64,000 nt of DNA, from assembly GCA_958295485.1 (NCBI GenBank), contig OY282354.1, forward strand, positions 1,984,001 to 2,048,000, given 5' to 3'. A program made the translations under genes and the position numbers. The notes beneath the pieces were generated by a model. The model did not search any database, was not told where the DNA came from, and saw only the letters and a program-made list of their open reading frames with translations. Of the stretch, positions 15,624 through 26,328 are shown in pieces (position 1 is the stretch's first letter; every line of letters starts with the position of its first letter). This stretch comes from an uncultured Gammaproteobacteria bacterium (GTDB taxonomy: Bacteria; Pseudomonadota; Gammaproteobacteria; Eutrophobiales; Eutrophobiaceae).

Positions 15624-16331
15624 TTAGCCGCGTTGGCGTTCTTTCATTTCATCCAGGGTTTTACAGTCGATGCATAAGGTCGCCGTAGGTCTTGCCTCAA
15701 GGCGTTTGACACCGATTTCCATACCACAAACTTCGCAATACCCATAATCACCGGTCTCCAGTGTAATCAGCGACTCATTGATTTTTTTAATGAGCTTGCG
15801 CTCGCGATCTCTCGTCCTCAACTCCAGGGCAAATTCTTCTTCCTGGGTGGCGCGATCGTTAGGGTCGGGAAAGTGGGAAGCTTCATCCTGCATATGATGC
15901 ACCGTTCGTTCAACTTCCTCCATCAGGGTTTGTTTCCAATCTATTAATATTTTACGGAAGTGTTCGACTTGGGCCACATTCATATAATCCTCACCTGATT
16001 TTCCTTCGTAGGGCAGGATTTTTTTCCGGGGGGTTCCCTTGGCGACAACCTTTTTATCAGTAATCTCTTTTCCGGTCGTAGTCTTTTTCGTTACAACTTT
16101 TTTACCGGCCTCCTTCTTTGCTACTGTTTCTTTTACAGCTTTCTTTTTCCGTGCAACAGGCGCTTTCTTCCGTGCAGCAGCAGTTTTCTCTTGCGTAGCA
16201 GAGGTGTCCTGCCCCGCGGTAGTTTTCTCTTGTGTAGCAGAGGCGCTCTGCCGCGCAGTAGTCTTCTTCCGCGTAACGGGCGCTTTTTTCCCGGTGACGT
16301 TTTTCTTTGCCGTCTTTTTCATCACAACCAT
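15624..16331 (-). CDS. dksA: DksA-type transcription factor with a long basic N-terminal extension
   Basis: The last 130 residues are a normal DksA: a coiled-coil with the tip motif DPNDRATQEEEF (Asp156, Asp159), then a C4 zinc finger (Cys199, Cys202, Cys220, Cys223). DksA binds the RNA polymerase secondary channel and works with ppGpp. The first 105 residues are rich in Lys, Ala and Thr, with repeated ATQEKT and AP-V-RKK units resembling histone H1-like/AlgP-type tails. E. coli DksA has 151 residues; this one has 235. The ATG at 16331 has CGGAG 6 bp upstream. Non-specific DNA binding by the tail is an inference. Confidence 0.92.
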   Translation of the reverse strand: MVVMKKTAKKNVTGKKAPVTRKKTTARQSASATQEKTTAGQDTSATQEKTAAARKKAPVARKKKAVKETVAKKEAGKKVVTKKTTTGKEITDKKVVAKGTPRKKILPYEGKSGEDYMNVAQVEHFRKILIDWKQTLMEEVERTVHHMQDEASHFPDPNDRATQEEEFALELRTRDRERKLIKKINESLITLETGDYGYCEVCGMEIGVKRLEARPTATLCIDCKTLDEMKERQRG

Positions 16332-16354
16332 ATTTTACTCCGTGCCAACAATAA

Positions 16355-16436
16355 AGGAACCCCTGATTAAGTCAGGGGTTCCTGCGGTACAGGGATGCAC
16401 CGCCAAAATCAATGCCAGCCAGGCATTGATTTTGGC
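16355..16436. repeat. Two adjacent perfect inverted repeats upstream of dksA
   Basis: First hairpin: AGGAACCCCTGA (16355-16366), loop TTAAG, TCAGGGGTTCCT (16372-16383). Second: GCCAAAATCAATGCC (16402-16416), loop AGCCA, GGCATTGATTTTGGC (16422-16436). They lie in the leader of dksA (minus strand). The first resembles the CCCTGGCTTAATCAAGGG part of the rnc upstream region, which suggests a dispersed palindromic repeat family. They could also influence dksA expression or end the queF transcript. Confidence 0.75.
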
Positions 16437-16502
16437 AGGAAAATAAACGCGCATCATACTTATTTAAAAGTATCTGTCACGTACTATTTAAGGAAGCCTT
16501 GG

Positions 16503-16676
16503 TTAACCCGGTTGTATTTCTGCCCTTACCGAATGTCCTGCCGGGAGCGCTGACACATCGGAGTTTCCCAAACGTTCCGGCGTCAGTTCAGTGGCTCCGG
16601 CTACCGCCACCGGCAGGGCGATAAAATTTATAACGGGAAGCAATATAATACACGTGACGCCGCTCAGGGCAATGTC
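16503..16676 (-). pseudogene. C-terminal remnant of an EI24/CysZ-type membrane protein gene
   Basis: On the minus strand, in a frame different from queF and without a start codon, the sequence encodes [20 protein letters not shown] then AVAGATELTPERLGN and a short tail ending at TAA (16503-16505). The LLPVxNxxAxPVAVAGAT pattern is the conserved C-terminal helix of EI24/CysZ-family proteins. An in-frame TGA lies just upstream (16683-16685), so nothing before it survives. The remnant overlaps the last bases of queF, which suggests a deletion that fused queF to the tail of this gene. The assignment rests on one short conserved block. Confidence 0.5.
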
Positions 16677-17053
16677 ACAGGTTCAGGGCTATGCCAATCA
16701 TTTTTTTTATAATCCACAATCACCGAGGTATGGATTCCACCGCGTACATTAAAGTCTGCGGTCAATTTGATATACCTGGGGGAGAAGGCTGATACCAAAT
16801 CCGATAAAATTTCATTTGTTACCGCCTCGTGGAATGCTCCCTGATCGCGGTAAGACCAGATATAGAGCTTGAGTGATTTCAGTTCAATACACAGCCGGTC
16901 CGGAACGTATTGAATGTGCAGGGTAGCGAAATCCGGTTGTCCGGTCATGGGACACAAACAGGTAAACTCAGGGATGGTCATGTTTATGGTGTAGTCACGA
17001 CCCGGCTCCGGGTTTTCAAAGGTCTGTAAATTTTTAGCTGCAATTGTCGCCAT
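16664..17053 (-). CDS. queF: NADPH-dependent 7-cyano-7-deazaguanine reductase
   Basis: A 129-residue QueF of the short (type I, unimodular) form. The catalytic Cys34 is in [12 protein letters not shown] with Asp41, and [20 protein letters not shown] is the conserved substrate and cofactor region. It reduces preQ0 to preQ1 in queuosine tRNA modification. Many gammaproteobacteria have the longer bimodular QueF, so the short type is worth noting. The start [15 protein letters not shown] is chosen from family length; the longer frame to 17137 adds 28 residues without family character. Confidence 0.93.
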   Translation of the reverse strand: MATIAAKNLQTFENPEPGRDYTINMTIPEFTCLCPMTGQPDFATLHIQYVPDRLCIELKSLKLYIWSYRDQGAFHEAVTNEILSDLVSAFSPRYIKLTADFNVRGGIHTSVIVDYKKNDWHSPEPVTLP

Positions 17054-17270
17054 GCTGTTCTCTTTTGCCGGCTTGCGCGGGAATGACCAGTGAATATAGC
17101 TCAAAAGTCGGCAAAAAAACATGATTATTTTTTTCAAAAGATTAATAATCGACTTTAAAAAATCATAAAAAATATATTGAATTATAGATAGTTATGATAT
17201 ATACTTATTAAATAGAATTAAGGATAGTTTTACTTGTATCTTGTTATTGTAAATTGTATGGTTACGTTTC

Positions 17271-20200
17271 ATGCGTTTGCGCAAAATTAAACTCGTCGGG
17301 TTCAAATCCTTTGTGGACCCCAGCATTCTTCTTATCTCTGATAATCTTGTCGGGGTCGTCGGCCCGAACGGCTGCGGCAAATCCAACATCATAGATGCCG
17401 TAACCTGGGTGATGGGTGAGAGTTCTGCCAAACACCTGCGCGGGGATGCGTTGACTGATGTGATTTTTAACGGTTCGAGCGCCAGACAACCGGTTGGACA
17501 AGCTTCCGTGGAACTGGTCTTTGAAAACCCGGGCGGCAAGGTTGGAGGACAATATGCCGGCTACAATGAGATCTCGATAAAGAGGCAGATAAACAGGGAC
17601 GCGATTTCCACCTATTACCTGAATGGCGCCCGCTGCCGGCGCAAAGACATCCAGGACATTTTTTTAGGCACGGGGTTGGGGCCGCGTAGTTACTCGATTA
17701 TTGAGCAGGGCGTGATTTCGAGGCTGATAGAAGCCAAACCCGAAGAACTGCGCACTTTTTTAGAAGAAGCCGCCGGAATATCAAAATTCAGGGAACGTCG
17801 CAGGGAAACGGAAAATCGAATCAGGCATACGCGGAATAATATAAGCAGACTCGCGGACATCCGGGAAGAATTGGAAAAACAGCTGGAACACCTGCAACGC
17901 CAGGCAAAGGCGGCAGAACGGTTCCAGGCGCTCAAGCAGGAAGAACGTCGATTAAAAGCAGAATTATTAGCCTTGAATTGGAAGGAACTTTCGGCTGAGG
18001 CAAAAGAAAAAACCAAAATCGTGGGCTTCCACGAAAACAGGGTCGAGGAAGGCATGGCCGGGCTTCGCCGAATAGAAGTGGAAATTGAAACGCAACGGGA
18101 AAATTACACTTCAGCAAACGAAGCGTTTAATCAGGCGCAATCGGGCTTTTATCAAATCGGCAGCGATATTTCTCACCTGGAACAGCGGATTCACCATACC
18201 AAAGAACGCGTGGAGACCTTAAGGGCAGGCGCTGTCAAAGCAAAGGAAACGGAACGGGAGATGCAGCGGCAATTGGAAGATGACAAGCAGGATTTAGCCG
18301 TTATTACAGAAAAAACACAATCGCTGGAGCCGCAATTAAAGGGGTTGAGAACTCAAAGCAACGATGCTTATGGCGCGCTTAATCAAGCCGAAGAAGCGAT
18401 GCGGGGTTGGCAAAACGAATGGGATTCTCTAAACCAGGCCATGGCCGAGTCAGGCAAGCAAATTGAGGTGGACGGCACGCGTCTCGAATTGCTTCTTGCC
18501 GGATTGAATGAGCTCGAATATCGCCGGCGCAATTTGACCAAAGAATCAGACGAACTCGACTTGAACGAATTAAAGGATCAAATGGCGCGATTATTCGCTT
18601 CCAATTCGGCAATTGAAAATTTACTGCAAGAACAAAAAGGCGAGCAGAAACAGACCTTGGAGAACTTGCGACAGTACCGGGGCGAATTGATATTTATCAA
18701 CTCGGAAATTTCAGGGATGAGGGCGGATTATCAAAAGAATGAAAGTAAAATCGCCTCCCTCGAGGCGCTGCAATACGGCGATTCCATGGGTTGCCGGGAA
18801 ACGTTAAGCAAGTGGTTGTCCTCCTTGAGCCTGGATAAGGCCCCGCGTTTAATTGAAAGCGTTGAGGTGCAGGCTGGTTGGGAGACTGCGTTTGAGACGG
18901 TGGCGGACCAGTATCTGCAAAATATCGGCGTCGATGATTTGGGGGAAGCAAGTGATGCGGTATCAACCCTGGAAGCGGGCAGGGTAGGTCTGTTGCTCGA
19001 CAATGCCGATGCCGTGAAATACGTTCCAAAACCCTATCCCAGGCTCATGGATAAGGTGAACTCCGCCGTTTCGCTGAATGCTGTCCTGGATAGGACCTAT
19101 TTGGCGGAAGACCTGGAGCAGGCAAGGAAAATCTGCAAGGAGTTGGACGAAACCGAGTCCGTGGTCACAAGGGACGGCGTCTGGCTGAATAATTACTGGA
19201 TGAGAATTAATCGTCCGGGAAATGACGTCAAGGGCATGTTATCGAGGGAGCAGGAATTATCTCAACTGAAAAGACGGCAGGTAAAGCTGGAAAAAGAAAT
19301 TGAATTACTGGAAAAATCCGTCATGGAAAAGAACAGATTAATTGAGGAGGCTGAGCAAAAATTACGAATATTGCAGGAGCAATTGAATGAGCGGCAGGAA
19401 ATTTCAACTTCAACCAAGGCGCGGCACACGGAATTCAAGACCCGCGTCGAGCAAGCGGAGAGCAGGATTGGCCAGATAGAAGAAGAATTGCAAGGCCTGG
19501 AATTGCAGGAACAAGGTAATTCGGATGAAATAAAAAGCCTGCAAAGCCGCTTGGCCCAGGGTAAGGATGAGCGTGAAAAACTGGACGAGCAACGTAAACA
19601 ACTGGAAGGATTAAGGTCGGAGCATAAACGAATCCTGGATAATGCCCGCACTCGATGGCAAAGCGCCCATGAGCATAGCCATGAGATTGCGTTGCGGCTG
19701 GAATCACTCAACTCCCAAAGGGTCTCGAAAGAGCAGGCGATAAAACGCAGCGAAATACAAATCTCCGACGCCAGGATCCGCATTCAGGAATTGGAAGGCG
19801 ATGCGCTTGAGCAACAATTGCCGCTAAAGGAATTACAACAATCACTGGAAAACAAACTGGCGGGGAAGGTCAAGGCGGAGGCCGGTTTATCGGCGGCTAG
19901 GGATAACGTCCAGGCGCAGGAAAAACAATTAAGGGAGAACGAACAGTACCGGAATGAATGTGAACAGCAAGTGCAGGAGCGGCGTTCCCAATTAGAAGAG
20001 GCCCGGATTAGCAACCAGGAAATCAAGGTAAGACTGCAAACGGTTGCAGAGCGACTGGAAGCCATGAAGCAATCTCCGCGGGAGCTGCTGGGGGGATTGG
20101 AAGAAGCCGCGGGCGAGGACCTGTGGCAGGAGAAAATTGAAAGCGTCGAACGCAAGATTCAACGCCTGGGACCCATCAATCTGGCTGCGATAGATGAATA

Positions 20201-20783
20201 CGAGCAGCTTGCCGAGAGGAAGACCTACCTGGACAGCCAGCATCAGGATTTAAGCGCGGCGCTTGAAACGCTCGAAAGCGCCATACACAAGATTGACAGG
20301 GAAACACGCGCAAGGTTCAAGGAAACTTTTGATAAACTGAACGACAACCTGAAAGAAACCTTCCCCATCATGTTTGGGGGAGGACATGCCTACCTGGAAA
20401 TGACCGGCCAGGATTTATTGGAAACCGGCGTCACCGTCATGGCCAGACCCCCGGGAAAGAAAAACAGTAATATTCACCTGTTGTCAGGCGGTGAAAAAGC
20501 CTTGACTGCCGTCGCCCTGGTATTTTCGATATTCAAATTGAATCCCGCGCCGTTTTGTATTTTAGACGAGGTGGATGCGCCCCTGGATGACAACAACGTG
20601 AGCAGGTTCAGTGAAATGGTCGAAAAAATGGCGGAAGACGTGCAGTTCATCATCGTTACGCATAATAAAATTACCATGGAAATCGCCAAACAGTTGCTTG
20701 GGGTGACAATGCACGAGGCCGGCGTATCCAGACTGGTATCCGTTGACGTCGATGAAGCCGTCGAGATGGTGGCGACCGCATAA
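17271..20783 (+). CDS. smc: Chromosome segregation ATPase SMC
   Basis: A 1170-residue SMC protein with Walker A GPNGCGKSN (about residues 31-39), a long coiled coil, a hinge around residues 500-640, a second coiled coil, the signature LLSGGEKALTA and Walker B FCILDEVDAPLDD. It dimerises and organises and segregates the chromosome, normally with ScpA and ScpB. The upstream 130 bp are AT-rich. Many gammaproteobacteria use MukB, but Pseudomonas- and Chromatiales-like groups use SMC. In those groups zipA usually follows; here ligA follows directly. Confidence 0.97.
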   Translation: MRLRKIKLVGFKSFVDPSILLISDNLVGVVGPNGCGKSNIIDAVTWVMGESSAKHLRGDALTDVIFNGSSARQPVGQASVELVFENPGGKVGGQYAGYNEISIKRQINRDAISTYYLNGARCRRKDIQDIFLGTGLGPRSYSIIEQGVISRLIEAKPEELRTFLEEAAGISKFRERRRETENRIRHTRNNISRLADIREELEKQLEHLQRQAKAAERFQALKQEERRLKAELLALNWKELSAEAKEKTKIVGFHENRVEEGMAGLRRIEVEIETQRENYTSANEAFNQAQSGFYQIGSDISHLEQRIHHTKERVETLRAGAVKAKETEREMQRQLEDDKQDLAVITEKTQSLEPQLKGLRTQSNDAYGALNQAEEAMRGWQNEWDSLNQAMAESGKQIEVDGTRLELLLAGLNELEYRRRNLTKESDELDLNELKDQMARLFASNSAIENLLQEQKGEQKQTLENLRQYRGELIFINSEISGMRADYQKNESKIASLEALQYGDSMGCRETLSKWLSSLSLDKAPRLIESVEVQAGWETAFETVADQYLQNIGVDDLGEASDAVSTLEAGRVGLLLDNADAVKYVPKPYPRLMDKVNSAVSLNAVLDRTYLAEDLEQARKICKELDETESVVTRDGVWLNNYWMRINRPGNDVKGMLSREQELSQLKRRQVKLEKEIELLEKSVMEKNRLIEEAEQKLRILQEQLNERQEISTSTKARHTEFKTRVEQAESRIGQIEEELQGLELQEQGNSDEIKSLQSRLAQGKDEREKLDEQRKQLEGLRSEHKRILDNARTRWQSAHEHSHEIALRLESLNSQRVSKEQAIKRSEIQISDARIRIQELEGDALEQQLPLKELQQSLENKLAGKVKAEAGLSAARDNVQAQEKQLRENEQYRNECEQQVQERRSQLEEARISNQEIKVRLQTVAERLEAMKQSPRELLGGLEEAAGEDLWQEKIESVERKIQRLGPINLAAIDEYEQLAERKTYLDSQHQDLSAALETLESAIHKIDRETRARFKETFDKLNDNLKETFPIMFGGGHAYLEMTGQDLLETGVTVMARPPGKKNSNIHLLSGGEKALTAVALVFSIFKLNPAPFCILDEVDAPLDDNNVSRFSEMVEKMAEDVQFIIVTHNKITMEIAKQLLGVTMHEAGVSRLVSVDVDEAVEMVATA

Positions 20784-20794
20784 GTTTATCCACG

Positions 20795-23004
<2,210 letters not shown>

Positions 23005-23008
23005 GCCG

Positions 23009-23302
23009 TCACGCCACGTTATCCAGGGGTTGAACACCCAATTTCGCAACTTTTTGTTTTACCTGCCAAAGCTCATAGGCATTTTGTAATTTCAGCCAAT
23101 GCGCCGCAGCGGGTTTTCCGAACGCCAACTCTAACCGGGTTGCCATTTCTGCAGTTATCGCGCCATCTCCTTTTAAAATGCGATGCAGGGTATTGCGACT
23201 TACGCCTAAACGTTCCGCCGTCTCACTGATCGAGAGTCCCAGGGGAATAATAACCAATTCTCTCAACACCTCTCCGGGGTGAGCAGGATCATGCATACCC
23301 AT
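23009..23302 (-). CDS. higA: HigA-family antitoxin (XRE helix-turn-helix)
   Basis: A 97-residue HTH protein of the HigA addiction-module antidote family. It begins HPGEVLRELVIIPLGLSISE with the helix-turn-helix ETAERLGVSRNTLHRILKG. It lies 11 bp downstream of the toxin gene, in the toxin-first order that is characteristic of higBA. It should neutralise HigB and repress the operon, probably through the palindrome at 23601-23619. It ends 4 bp from the converging ligA stop, so the module sits at the edge of the core segment. Confidence 0.9.
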   Translation of the reverse strand: MGMHDPAHPGEVLRELVIIPLGLSISETAERLGVSRNTLHRILKGDGAITAEMATRLELAFGKPAAAHWLKLQNAYELWQVKQKVAKLGVQPLDNVA

Positions 23303-23313
23303 AATAAATTACC

Positions 23314-23592
23314 TTAATGATAATCTTCATAATTAACTGCCTTTACGTCGTTTCCGACAAACCGAAACGTTACTCTCCAGTTTCGATTAACCTTCACTGC
23401 CCAGACATTACGTCGCTTACCTTTCAATGGGTGTAGCGCCAAACCGGGTAAATCCATATCATCCGGCTGTTCTGCCACGTCCAGATTGGTTAATATCAAC
23501 CTCAGCCGTTTCGCATGACCAGCCTGAATCCCTGAGGTTTTACCCGTTTTGTAAAAAGTCTCAACTCCCTTGTGAAGAAAGCTCCGTATCAT
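23314..23592 (-). CDS. higB: HigB-family toxin (RelE superfamily mRNA interferase)
   Basis: A 92-residue protein beginning MIRSFLHKGVETFYKTGKTSG with the C-terminal WAVKVNRNWRVTFRFVGNDVKAVNYEDYH typical of HigB. Family members cleave mRNA on the ribosome. It begins 9 bp from a perfect 8-3-8 palindrome and is followed by the antitoxin gene. The conserved RNWR..F...D...V.Y.DYH block is intact, so it is probably active. Confidence 0.9.
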   Translation of the reverse strand: MIRSFLHKGVETFYKTGKTSGIQAGHAKRLRLILTNLDVAEQPDDMDLPGLALHPLKGKRRNVWAVKVNRNWRVTFRFVGNDVKAVNYEDYH

Positions 23593-23600
23593 AAATCGAG

Positions 23601-23619
23601 TGTAATATGTTATATTACA
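23601..23619. promoter_or_regulatory. Operator-like palindrome upstream of higBA
   Basis: TGTAATAT-GTT-ATATTACA is a perfect 8-3-8 inverted repeat immediately upstream of the higB start. The position fits an autoregulatory operator bound by HigA. A very similar ATTACATA-TAT-TATGTAAT sits upstream of the phd/pemK-like module near 62677. Confidence 0.65.
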
Positions 23620-23682
23620 TATTGCAAATCAATATGTGACATCTGTGAATTTGAGCGCTAATGAAATGAGAGGAGTAGAAAG

Positions 23683-23991
23683 ATGACTATCAAAAGCCAC
23701 GAATTGAAGGATATGAACGATCTTTTGTCCAAGGGAAAAACGATTGCCGAGATTGCCCGAAAGTATTCTCAATACGATTACTGGGAAATTTACTGGAAAG
23801 TTAATGATCGCAGTTTTCGTGGGAAGAAATATGTTATTACGGGCCGTTTAAAAAAGTTGGTCACAGCCCAGGCAAAACACGACCGGGAGAAGTTGGTAGA
23901 AGAAGCGCAAACGTTGCTTAATGAACTTTACAAAAGCTTAAAGACGAATAGTAAGAAGCTGATTGATATAGACCGAGTAATGAGACGGTGA
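23683..23991 (+). CDS. Hypothetical protein, 102 residues, ended by an IS insertion at its stop codon
   Basis: I do not recognise this protein. It is charged and mostly helical; the segment LLSKGKTIAEIARKYSQYDYWEIYWKV resembles a helix-turn-helix of the resolvase/HTH type, and the C-terminal half is Lys-rich. GAGGAG lies before the ATG. The stop TGA (23989-23991) is formed by the first bases of the IS3-family element. Beyond the right end of the IS the sequence continues CGGTAA, so the original stop appears to have been TAA at the same codon. The protein is therefore unaltered by the insertion. Confidence 0.6.
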   Translation: MTIKSHELKDMNDLLSKGKTIAEIARKYSQYDYWEIYWKVNDRSFRGKKYVITGRLKKLVTAQAKHDREKLVEEAQTLLNELYKSLKTNSKKLIDIDRVMRR

Positions 23992-24038
23992 ACCGCCCCG
24001 GGTTTGCCGGAGACTCCATTTCTTGAGAGGATGGAGCA

Positions 24039-24350
24039 ATGAACAGACATAAACGCTATCCCCCGGAAGTCCGGGAACGAGCCGTGCGGCTGGTGCTGGA
24101 GCGCCAGGAGGACTATGACTCCCAATGGGCTGCACTTACTTCCATCGCCGATAAGATTGGCTGTACCGCGGAAACGTTGCGTAACTGGGTGAGACGCGCG
24201 GAGATTGACCAAGGTCAACGTGCCGGTCTCACCAGTGCTGAGCGTGACCAATTGCGGGAGTTGAAGCGCGAGAATCGGGAACTGAAGCGGGCCAACGAGA
24301 TTCTGCGCAAGGCATCGGCTTTTTTCGCCCAGGCGGAGCTCGACCGCTAA
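24039..24350 (+). CDS. IS3-family transposase OrfA, copy 1
   Basis: A 103-residue DNA-binding protein. HTH region: [16 protein letters not shown]...[17 protein letters not shown], then a leucine-zipper-like segment ending [29 protein letters not shown]. This is the OrfA architecture of the IS3 family. The OrfB frame begins just after it; full transposase OrfAB arises by frameshifting near the end of OrfA. Confidence 0.93.
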   Translation: MNRHKRYPPEVRERAVRLVLERQEDYDSQWAALTSIADKIGCTAETLRNWVRRAEIDQGQRAGLTSAERDQLRELKRENRELKRANEILRKASAFFAQAELDR

Positions 24351-24361
24351 CCGGCGAGCTG

Positions 24362-25258
24362 GTGACCTTCATCGACCAACACCGGGAAGGCATTGGGGTC
24401 GAGCCGATCTGCAAGCAGTTGCCGGTCGCCCCATCGACATACTATGAGCACAAGGCCCGGGCCGCGGACCCGGGGCGGTGGCCGGCCCGGGCGCAACGGG
24501 ACCGGGCGCTGTGCCGGGAGATACGGCGTATATGGGCGGACAACTTCCAGGTATACGGCGTCAGGAAGGTGTGGCGCCAACTGCAACGGGAAGGGTGTGC
24601 TGTAGCCCGTTGTACGGTGGCGCGACTGATGAAACAGCTTGAAATACAGGGCGTGAGGCGCGGCGCAAAGCGCTGGACGACGGTGCGTGATGAGACGTTG
24701 CCGCAACCGGCAGACCGGGTAAACCGGCAGTTTGCCGCCACCGGGCCGAACCGGTTATGGGTGGCGGACCTCACGTTCGTGGCCATCCGGTCGGGCTTTG
24801 CTTATGCGGCGTTTGTCGTGGATGTGTTTGCCCGGCGCATCGTGGGCTGGCGGGTCAGCCGTTGCCTGCGCACCGACCTGGCGCTGGACGCATTGGAACA
24901 GGCCCTGTGGTCACGGCACGGTACCACAGGGTTGATTCATCACAGTGACCGCGGCAGCCAGTATCTGTCGATCCGGTATACCGAACGCTTGGCGGCGGCC
25001 GGGATAGAATCCTCCGTGGGCAGTGTGGGGGATTCCTATGACAATGCGCTGGCGGAGACCATCATCGGCTTGTACAAGACGGAAGTGGTCCGAACGCGGG
25101 GGCCATGGAAGACTATCGATGAGGTGGAATATGCGACGCTGGAATGGGTGGACTGGTTTAACCATCGGCGCCTGTTGGCGCCGCTCGGCCATGTGCCACC
25201 GGCTGAGTATGAACAGATGTACTATGATAGGCATAACCGGTCATGCAAAGCGGCATGA
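24362..25258 (+). CDS. IS3-family transposase OrfB (DDE integrase core), copy 1
   Basis: A 298-residue catalytic part with a rve-type DDE core. First Asp in LWVADLTFVA, second in IHHSDRGSQY, Glu in DNALAETIIGLYK, and the usual C-terminal WFNHRRLLAPLGHVPPAEYE. All three acidic residues are present, so it may be active. It differs from copy 2 at only a handful of residues (for example GWRV versus GWQV), which indicates a recent duplication. Confidence 0.95.
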   Translation: MTFIDQHREGIGVEPICKQLPVAPSTYYEHKARAADPGRWPARAQRDRALCREIRRIWADNFQVYGVRKVWRQLQREGCAVARCTVARLMKQLEIQGVRRGAKRWTTVRDETLPQPADRVNRQFAATGPNRLWVADLTFVAIRSGFAYAAFVVDVFARRIVGWRVSRCLRTDLALDALEQALWSRHGTTGLIHHSDRGSQYLSIRYTERLAAAGIESSVGSVGDSYDNALAETIIGLYKTEVVRTRGPWKTIDEVEYATLEWVDWFNHRRLLAPLGHVPPAEYEQMYYDRHNRSCKAA

Positions 25259-25332
25259 CTCAAACTAACGAGTCTCCGGAATTCCCGGGACGGTTCACGG
25301 TAATTAGTGGCTTAAGACTTGACGCCATGAAT

Positions 25333-26049
25333 TCAGTTTTTCGCTTCTACCGATTGAGTAACGCGCCGTGGCTTATTGAAGCCGCTTCTTAAGCCATCAA
25401 TATGCTCGAAGAGGTCGCGAGGCACGTTCTTCCAAAGCGGATCAAGGATAAACCGCACACCCTCCCGCCGCGCCAGCTTCGCTGCTGGAACGAAGTCGGA
25501 GTCACCAGAGACGAGGATGATAACATTCGCCTGTCGTTTCAACGTGATCGATGCGATGTCGAGGCCGATTCGCATGTCAACGCCTTTCTGCCGTAAGGCA
25601 GGGGTAAAGTCAGCATCCGAGAGGTGGCCTACCGCTAACTTGCCGTTCAAGAGTTCCTTTTGTGGTTCCGTTTTGAGAATCCAGGAGCGGTTGCCGTCTT
25701 TACGGACTTCACCCAGTCGCACCGCGAGATTTGGACGACCGATCAAGGTATCGAAGAGTTCTTTCCGGAATAGCGCTTGGGAGGACTTGGCGTAGTCGAA
25801 AGGACGCTTGTCGATAGGAGTGTGCGCTTTTTGGTCGTAGGGTTGAGCGTCGTAGTAAAAGGTACGGTAAAGAAGCTGAAAAATGTTCTCTACTTTATAA
25901 ATTTTATTCAATTGTTCCAAGTGACCGGTAACCAACCTGTCAATTGATTTGGCAACGGCCTTGGGGTCGGATGCGTCAATGTCAGGCCGGACACTTTGCA
26001 ACCGCTTCAAGAAGTAGCCACCGTCAATGAGAATCGCGGCTTTAACCAT
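25333..26049 (-). CDS. NYN-domain (LabA/DUF88-like) putative nuclease
   Basis: A 238-residue protein of the NYN PIN-like RNase fold. Acidic positions are Asp9 in ILIDGGYF, Asp158 and Asp164 in KGVDMRIGLDIAS, and Asp183/Asp185 in LVSGDSDFVPAA, matching the metal-binding set of the family. NYN proteins act on RNA, and some occur in defence islands. It is flanked by two inverted copies of one IS, so the pair could move it as a unit. Its leader contains a terminator-like hairpin 36 bp before the start. A target cannot be inferred. Confidence 0.85.
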   Translation of the reverse strand: MVKAAILIDGGYFLKRLQSVRPDIDASDPKAVAKSIDRLVTGHLEQLNKIYKVENIFQLLYRTFYYDAQPYDQKAHTPIDKRPFDYAKSSQALFRKELFDTLIGRPNLAVRLGEVRKDGNRSWILKTEPQKELLNGKLAVGHLSDADFTPALRQKGVDMRIGLDIASITLKRQANVIILVSGDSDFVPAAKLARREGVRFILDPLWKNVPRDLFEHIDGLRSGFNKPRRVTQSVEAKN

Positions 26050-26084
26050 TCGGAATCGTCCGTGGATACCTATACGAAAGGGTA

Positions 26085-26104
26085 ATAAAAAAGCCCCAAG
26101 GGCT
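26085..26104 (-). terminator. Rho-independent terminator-like hairpin in the leader of the NYN gene
   Basis: On the minus strand AGCCC-TTG-GGGCT is followed by TTTTTT, ending about 36 bp before the NYN start codon. About 190 bp of non-coding sequence precede it up to the IS copy 2 end. It could terminate a small RNA or act as an attenuator of the NYN gene. The stem is only 5 bp, so strength is moderate. Confidence 0.5.
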
Positions 26105-26328
26105 CGACCTCGCTCATGGTCACCAGCCTGAATCAGAGTTGGCCAAGCTGGGAGCGGGGCGTACTGCCAAGGGGCGGATTGTGTGACTATACACCGTCAT
26201 TGAGTGAGCGTCAAACGCAATTTTTATCAGGGACAAATAAACTATCCGTTCGTATCACATTTGTTCAAATGCATCGCCGATCTGGCGTATGAACTGCCCC
26301 GGGAATCCCGGAGACCCGTTAGTTTAAG

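Larger units (their letters stand above)
23989..25297 (+). mobile_element. IS3-family insertion sequence, copy 1
   Basis: Terminal inverted repeats TGAACCGCCCCGGG (left) and, reading inward from the right, TGAACCGTCCCGGG extend imperfectly to GGAGACTC. The element is 1309 bp, with OrfA and OrfB in the frames usual for programmed -1 frameshifting. A 3-bp direct repeat, CGG, flanks it (23986-23988 and 25298-25300), as expected for IS3 elements. An almost identical inverted copy lies at 26290-27602. Confidence 0.92.
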
